Part shown: piece by piece, positions 6,804 through 8,969 of the stretch
Layout: each line of letters begins with the position of its first letter
Numbering within the stretch: the first letter of the stretch is position 1
Assembly (NCBI GenBank): GCA_016866645.1
Contig: VGLX01000031.1
Coordinates: 1 to 8,969, forward strand
DNA length: 8,969 bases
Direction of reading: 5' to 3'
From: Candidatus Woesearchaeota archaeon
GTDB lineage: Archaea; Nanobdellota; Nanobdellia; SCGC-AAA011-G17; VGLX01
Translations under genes and position numbers: made by a program
The notes under the pieces: model-generated
Databases searched by the model: none
Told to the model about the DNA's origin: nothing
What the model saw: only the letters and a program-made list of their open reading frames with translations

Positions 6804-6893
6804 TTTAGGATTTTTTTAGTGAAAGATGGTTTATATAGCTTATTGTCTTTAAAAATAGATTACATATAAACGAATTTTTACACAATACTATGG
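6804..6893. other. Intergenic region upstream of ileS
   Basis: Ninety AT-rich bases separate the methyltransferase stop from the ileS start, both on the - strand. The region holds the ileS TATA box. On the - strand it also holds short T-runs (opposite AAAAA at 6851-6855), which could end the upstream transcript as an archaeal U-tract. No stable hairpin is obvious. Confidence 0.4.
6830..6837 (-). promoter_or_regulatory. TATA box of ileS
   Basis: The - strand reads TATATAAA, centred about 30 bases before the ileS ATG. That places the transcript start within a few bases of the start codon. The absence of a ribosome-binding site before the ATG fits a near-leaderless message. A second TATA-like stretch near 6862-6871 is too far upstream to be the main element. 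Confidence 0.6.
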
Positions 6894-7493
6894 CTATTGA
6901 TAATTATCTCGCAGTGAAGGTTGTATCGATTTTTTATATCCCCCTATAACTCGTCCTTTGAGAGTACGCAAATCAATAACCGCTCCGAATTCCAAGAACA
7001 CATCTAAAAATCTTTTATAATTATCACCCCAATAGACAATTGCGCAAGACATGGGCGCCCCCTTCCCTTCGTTCTTTCCGTTTACTAGAAATCGTAAACG
7101 CGTATCATAAAGAAAGCAGATACTGGTTGCCCTACTCCAAATATGTTCTTTCCAATGACTAGTATTAGACGCTACCGGGATTAATGCGATTACTTCAGAC
7201 CCAAAAACCCTATTTGCTTCTGCGCATCTATAAAGCCAATGCTTAATAGTTGTTCCCTTCTCTCGGTCTGCCCCGTAAGGGGGATTCACGTAAATTTTTT
7301 TAAAATTCCATGATTCTTTTAGTCCATCATTCTTCGGAAGCGTATATTCCATCCGGGCATGTACGATAGAGTGTTTATTAGAGCAGGGGTCTAAATCGAT
7401 TTGGCTGTCAAAAAATCGTTTCACAGCACGAACATAATTATTTGGAGTGCACCATTCTTGGCTTATAGAGTTTACTGATCTACCCGCAGTCAT
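6894..7493 (-). CDS. Dam-family (phage-type) DNA adenine-N6 methyltransferase (199 aa)
   Basis: Predicted to transfer a methyl group from S-adenosylmethionine to adenine N6 in a specific DNA site. The sequence follows the phage N6-adenine methyltransferase (Dam) family in order: EWCTPNNYV (13-21), IDLDPCSN (32-39), YVNPPYG (68-74, the catalytic N/D-P-P-Y motif), ALIPVASNTSHW (103-114) and LRFLVNG (133-139). The length is typical of this family, which is common in phages and mobile DNA. Its ATG overlaps the stop of the upstream nuclease-like gene by four bases (ATGA), so the two are translated together. The natural reading is that it protects host DNA from that nuclease. The recognition sequence cannot be read from the protein. 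The DNA is AT-rich compared with ileS, consistent with transfer. Confidence 0.85.
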   Translation of the reverse strand: MTAGRSVNSISQEWCTPNNYVRAVKRFFDSQIDLDPCSNKHSIVHARMEYTLPKNDGLKESWNFKKIYVNPPYGADREKGTTIKHWLYRCAEANRVFGSEVIALIPVASNTSHWKEHIWSRATSICFLYDTRLRFLVNGKNEGKGAPMSCAIVYWGDNYKRFLDVFLEFGAVIDLRTLKGRVIGGYKKSIQPSLRDNYQ

Positions 7494-8632
7494 TTTAAAA
7501 TTCTTCTCCAGTCTTTTTTTGTTAGGATATTAAGTTCGTCCCAAAGATGAGATAAAATCTTATTCTTAGGAGTAATAATATTGAACCATGAGTTTATTTT
7601 TTGAATATTTGATTTGAAATATTTTTGCAAAGCAATATCAGCGTCTAATGCTATCTGAACCTTCGTAAATCGGTTTTTTCCTTTTTTTCCAGAATAACTT
7701 TCAAGAAATGCTTTTTTGATAGGCTTATACTGTGGAAGGGGGCGTTGTATTAAATCATTAATGAATTGTGCTAAGCCTTTATCAGTAAGAAATAAAAGCC
7801 AGTCATATGACTGAGCTAAGACTTTCAACTCTTTATTAGGATTGCTAGAGGTAAACCAATTACCATGATTGCTAATAACTCCAATAGTCAGGACAAAATT
7901 TTGGAGGAATTCTTTCTTTTTAGACTTGATTATTTCGCTTAATAAAATAGGATAATCCTTGTAATATAAGCTCCCATTAGGCAGATGTATAACCCCCCCA
8001 ATTCTACCATTATTTAACCGAATCTTTTGGAGTGATGAAACAGTTCTTGCAACGTATGCCCCTTGCTTTGCTTTTTCGATAGTTTGTGGTCCTTTCTTTG
8101 TTCCTTCTTCTACGCCTACCCGTTTACATTCAACAATAGCAAAAGGATGATTATAAAGTGAACAAAGGTTTATATGTAATCTGTCCTTTGTAACTGAATC
8201 TAAATATGCATTAACGAATCCATTAGGAGTATCACATACTGTACATGCATTACGAAGAATGGACCTGCTTGTTAATAAATGATTAGATCTAATAGAAGTA
8301 TTTGGTTTAAGGACGCGGTATGCCTTACTTTTTTTCAGAAGTTTTGTCGATGTTATTGGAAGAAGTTTTTTAGACCAATCAATCGATTCTATTTGCATCA
8401 AAGGATGAAGGGAATATTCAATATTGTGTACTATATCAGAATTCATATATTCCTGCAAAGGTTTTTCAATTGCTATATACTTCTCAAACCCCCAAGATTT
8501 TAAAGTGTAAAATGAAATTATCTCAACAAGTGTCCCTAATGCCCGACCTGCAGCTTTTTTAGAGTCTTTTGTATAATGAAATACATTTTTAGCAAGAGTA
8601 TTCTGTAACTCATCTACTGAGAGGTATGTCAT
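7490..8632 (-). CDS. Probable PD-(D/E)XK restriction endonuclease (380 aa)
   Basis: Likely the restriction partner of the downstream methyltransferase. FAIVECKRVG (164-173) fits the second half of a PD-(D/E)XK nuclease site, with E168 and K170 as catalytic candidates. It is followed by a helix with Q190 and Y193 (KQGAYVA), like the helix seen after the site in RecB-like nucleases. An acidic partner upstream could be D150, and E37 in an N-terminal helix (GTLVEIISFY) is another candidate; neither is certain. A CxxC pair (C130, C133) is present but not obviously a full zinc site. I do not recognise a named restriction enzyme family, so specificity and cleavage type are unknown. It is the first gene of a two-gene unit behind a TATA box, and it is strongly AT-rich (one 60-base row has only 12 G+C). 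It could instead be another nuclease-type defence protein. Confidence 0.65.
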   Translation of the reverse strand: MTYLSVDELQNTLAKNVFHYTKDSKKAAGRALGTLVEIISFYTLKSWGFEKYIAIEKPLQEYMNSDIVHNIEYSLHPLMQIESIDWSKKLLPITSTKLLKKSKAYRVLKPNTSIRSNHLLTSRSILRNACTVCDTPNGFVNAYLDSVTKDRLHINLCSLYNHPFAIVECKRVGVEEGTKKGPQTIEKAKQGAYVARTVSSLQKIRLNNGRIGGVIHLPNGSLYYKDYPILLSEIIKSKKKEFLQNFVLTIGVISNHGNWFTSSNPNKELKVLAQSYDWLLFLTDKGLAQFINDLIQRPLPQYKPIKKAFLESYSGKKGKNRFTKVQIALDADIALQKYFKSNIQKINSWFNIITPKNKILSHLWDELNILTKKDWRRILK

Positions 8633-8654
8633 TTCCTAGTTTTATTCCCCTTTC

Positions 8655-8663
8655 TTTATATAA
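8655..8663 (-). promoter_or_regulatory. TATA box of the restriction-modification unit
   Basis: The - strand reads TTATATAAA, centred about 27 bases before the nuclease ATG at 8632, preceded by purine-rich AAAAAGG that could serve as the TFB recognition element. Transcription would start at or just before the ATG. The surrounding region is very AT-rich, so chance matches are more likely here than elsewhere. Confidence 0.5.
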
Positions 8664-8694
8664 CCTTTTTCTTTAAATAGTTTTTTAATTCTTT

Positions 8695-8710
8695 TTGAAA
8701 ATTCTTTCAA
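8695..8710. repeat. Short AT-rich inverted repeat
   Basis: TTGAAA and TTTCAA arms flank a 4-base loop (ATTC). It lies between the IS right end and the promoter of the nuclease gene. It could be an operator, a weak terminator for tnpB, or chance in AT-rich DNA. Confidence 0.25.
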
Positions 8711-8745
8711 TTTTTTGGAAAAATATCTCCTCAAACAGTGAACCT

Positions 8746-8767
8746 CCCCACCGCTGAGCGGATGGGG
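8746..8767. repeat. Right-end hairpin of the IS200/IS605 element
   Basis: Arms CCCCA/TGGGG and CCGC/GCGG pair around a TGA loop, with a single unpaired A at 8762. In this family TnpA binds such end hairpins as single strands, and the right-end region also forms the scaffold of the RNA that guides TnpB. Its position just after the tnpB stop fits both roles. Confidence 0.7.
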
Positions 8768-8774
8768 CATCTGG

Positions 8775-8969
8775 CTATCCCAAGTTTTGGGCGTTGCCAG
8801 TCCATTCTTGCTTCATCGACGTTCCCAACGGAGCATCTCCGCAGGCGTTGATTCCCGCGGTCCCTACGGTATTTTCCAAAGCTGACGCTTTGATAATCAT
8901 GGCTGACATGACATCACGGTCTAATACAACACCACATTTTTTGCATTTATGATCTCTTACTGCCAACGA
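8775..8969 (-). CDS. tnpB: TnpB, C-terminal end only (RNA-guided nuclease of IS200/IS605 elements)
   Basis: The frame is open at the window edge, so the true start lies outside; the TTG at 8964-8966 is internal. Sixty-four residues are visible. They begin SLAVRDHKCKKCG, with the second CxxC pair of the TnpB zinc finger (C9, C12). DRD follows at residues 17-19 and includes the third acidic residue of the RuvC-like nuclease site. TVGTAGINACGD (34-45) and KQE (53-55) are typical of TnpB C-termini. The usual DRDxNAAxNI reads DRDVMSAMII here, an Asn-to-Met change whose effect is unknown. TnpB cuts DNA with a guide RNA derived from the element's right end. Whether this copy is intact cannot be judged from the fragment. 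Confidence 0.88.
   Translation of the reverse strand, partial: SLAVRDHKCKKCGVVLDRDVMSAMIIKASALENTVGTAGINACGDAPLGTSMKQEWTGNAQNLG

Larger units (their letters stand above)
8740..8969 (-). mobile_element. 3' end of an IS200/IS605-family element (continues past the window)
   Basis: The last 64 codons of tnpB are followed, 7 bases past the stop, by a GC-rich imperfect hairpin typical of IS200/IS605 right ends. The exact cleavage site is not identified. On the - strand it should lie in the bases after the hairpin, around 8700-8745. The left end and any tnpA transposase gene are outside the window. Confidence 0.75.

Noticed and set aside
8746..8767. Hairpin as an ordinary intrinsic terminator
   Set aside because: Neither strand has a T-run directly after it, and its place just behind tnpB fits an IS200/IS605 end better.

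Overview
The window looks archaeal, most likely from an uncultured small-genome (DPANN-type) archaeon. Evidence for this: TATA boxes sit about 27-30 bases upstream of several start codons, which fits near-leaderless transcripts. The isoleucyl-tRNA synthetase is compact, and the genes are tightly packed with 1-, 4- and 14-base overlaps. The exact lineage is inference; no rRNA or other lineage marker is present.

Positions 1-3982 (+ strand) hold an array of eight consecutive paralogous genes, the first cut by the window edge. Seven intact starts share an N-terminal signature of about 18 residues, roughly MK[LIV]PxxFxPxxxLExK. Behind it the bodies fall into three groups: A (copies 1-3), B (copies 5-8) and a longer outlier (copy 4). 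Groups A and B appear to share a core of strand, acidic turn, helix, strand. All eight lack obvious signal peptides or membrane segments, and I do not recognise a function for any of them. This array is the most unusual part of the window.

Positions 3969-6803 (- strand) encode a full-length isoleucyl-tRNA synthetase (944 aa), convergent with and overlapping the last array gene by 14 bases. It has its own TATA box at 6830-6837.

Positions 6894-8632 (- strand) are AT-rich and hold a two-gene unit with a 4-base overlap. It pairs a probable PD-(D/E)XK nuclease (380 aa) with a phage-type Dam-family adenine-N6 methyltransferase (199 aa). Together they look like a compact restriction-modification module driven by a TATA box at 8655-8663. 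Hand counts of G+C in 60-base rows gave 27, 31 and 28 (rows starting 4681, 5041, 2641) against 23, 12, 23 and 17 (rows starting 7141, 7561, 7981, 8161). This supports recent acquisition.

Positions about 8740-8969 are the 3' end of an IS200/IS605-type element: the last 64 codons of tnpB on the - strand and a hairpin just past its stop, typical of the element's right end. The element continues beyond the window. The likely picture is a conserved housekeeping gene flanked on one side by an expanded lineage-specific family and on the other by acquired defence and mobile DNA.
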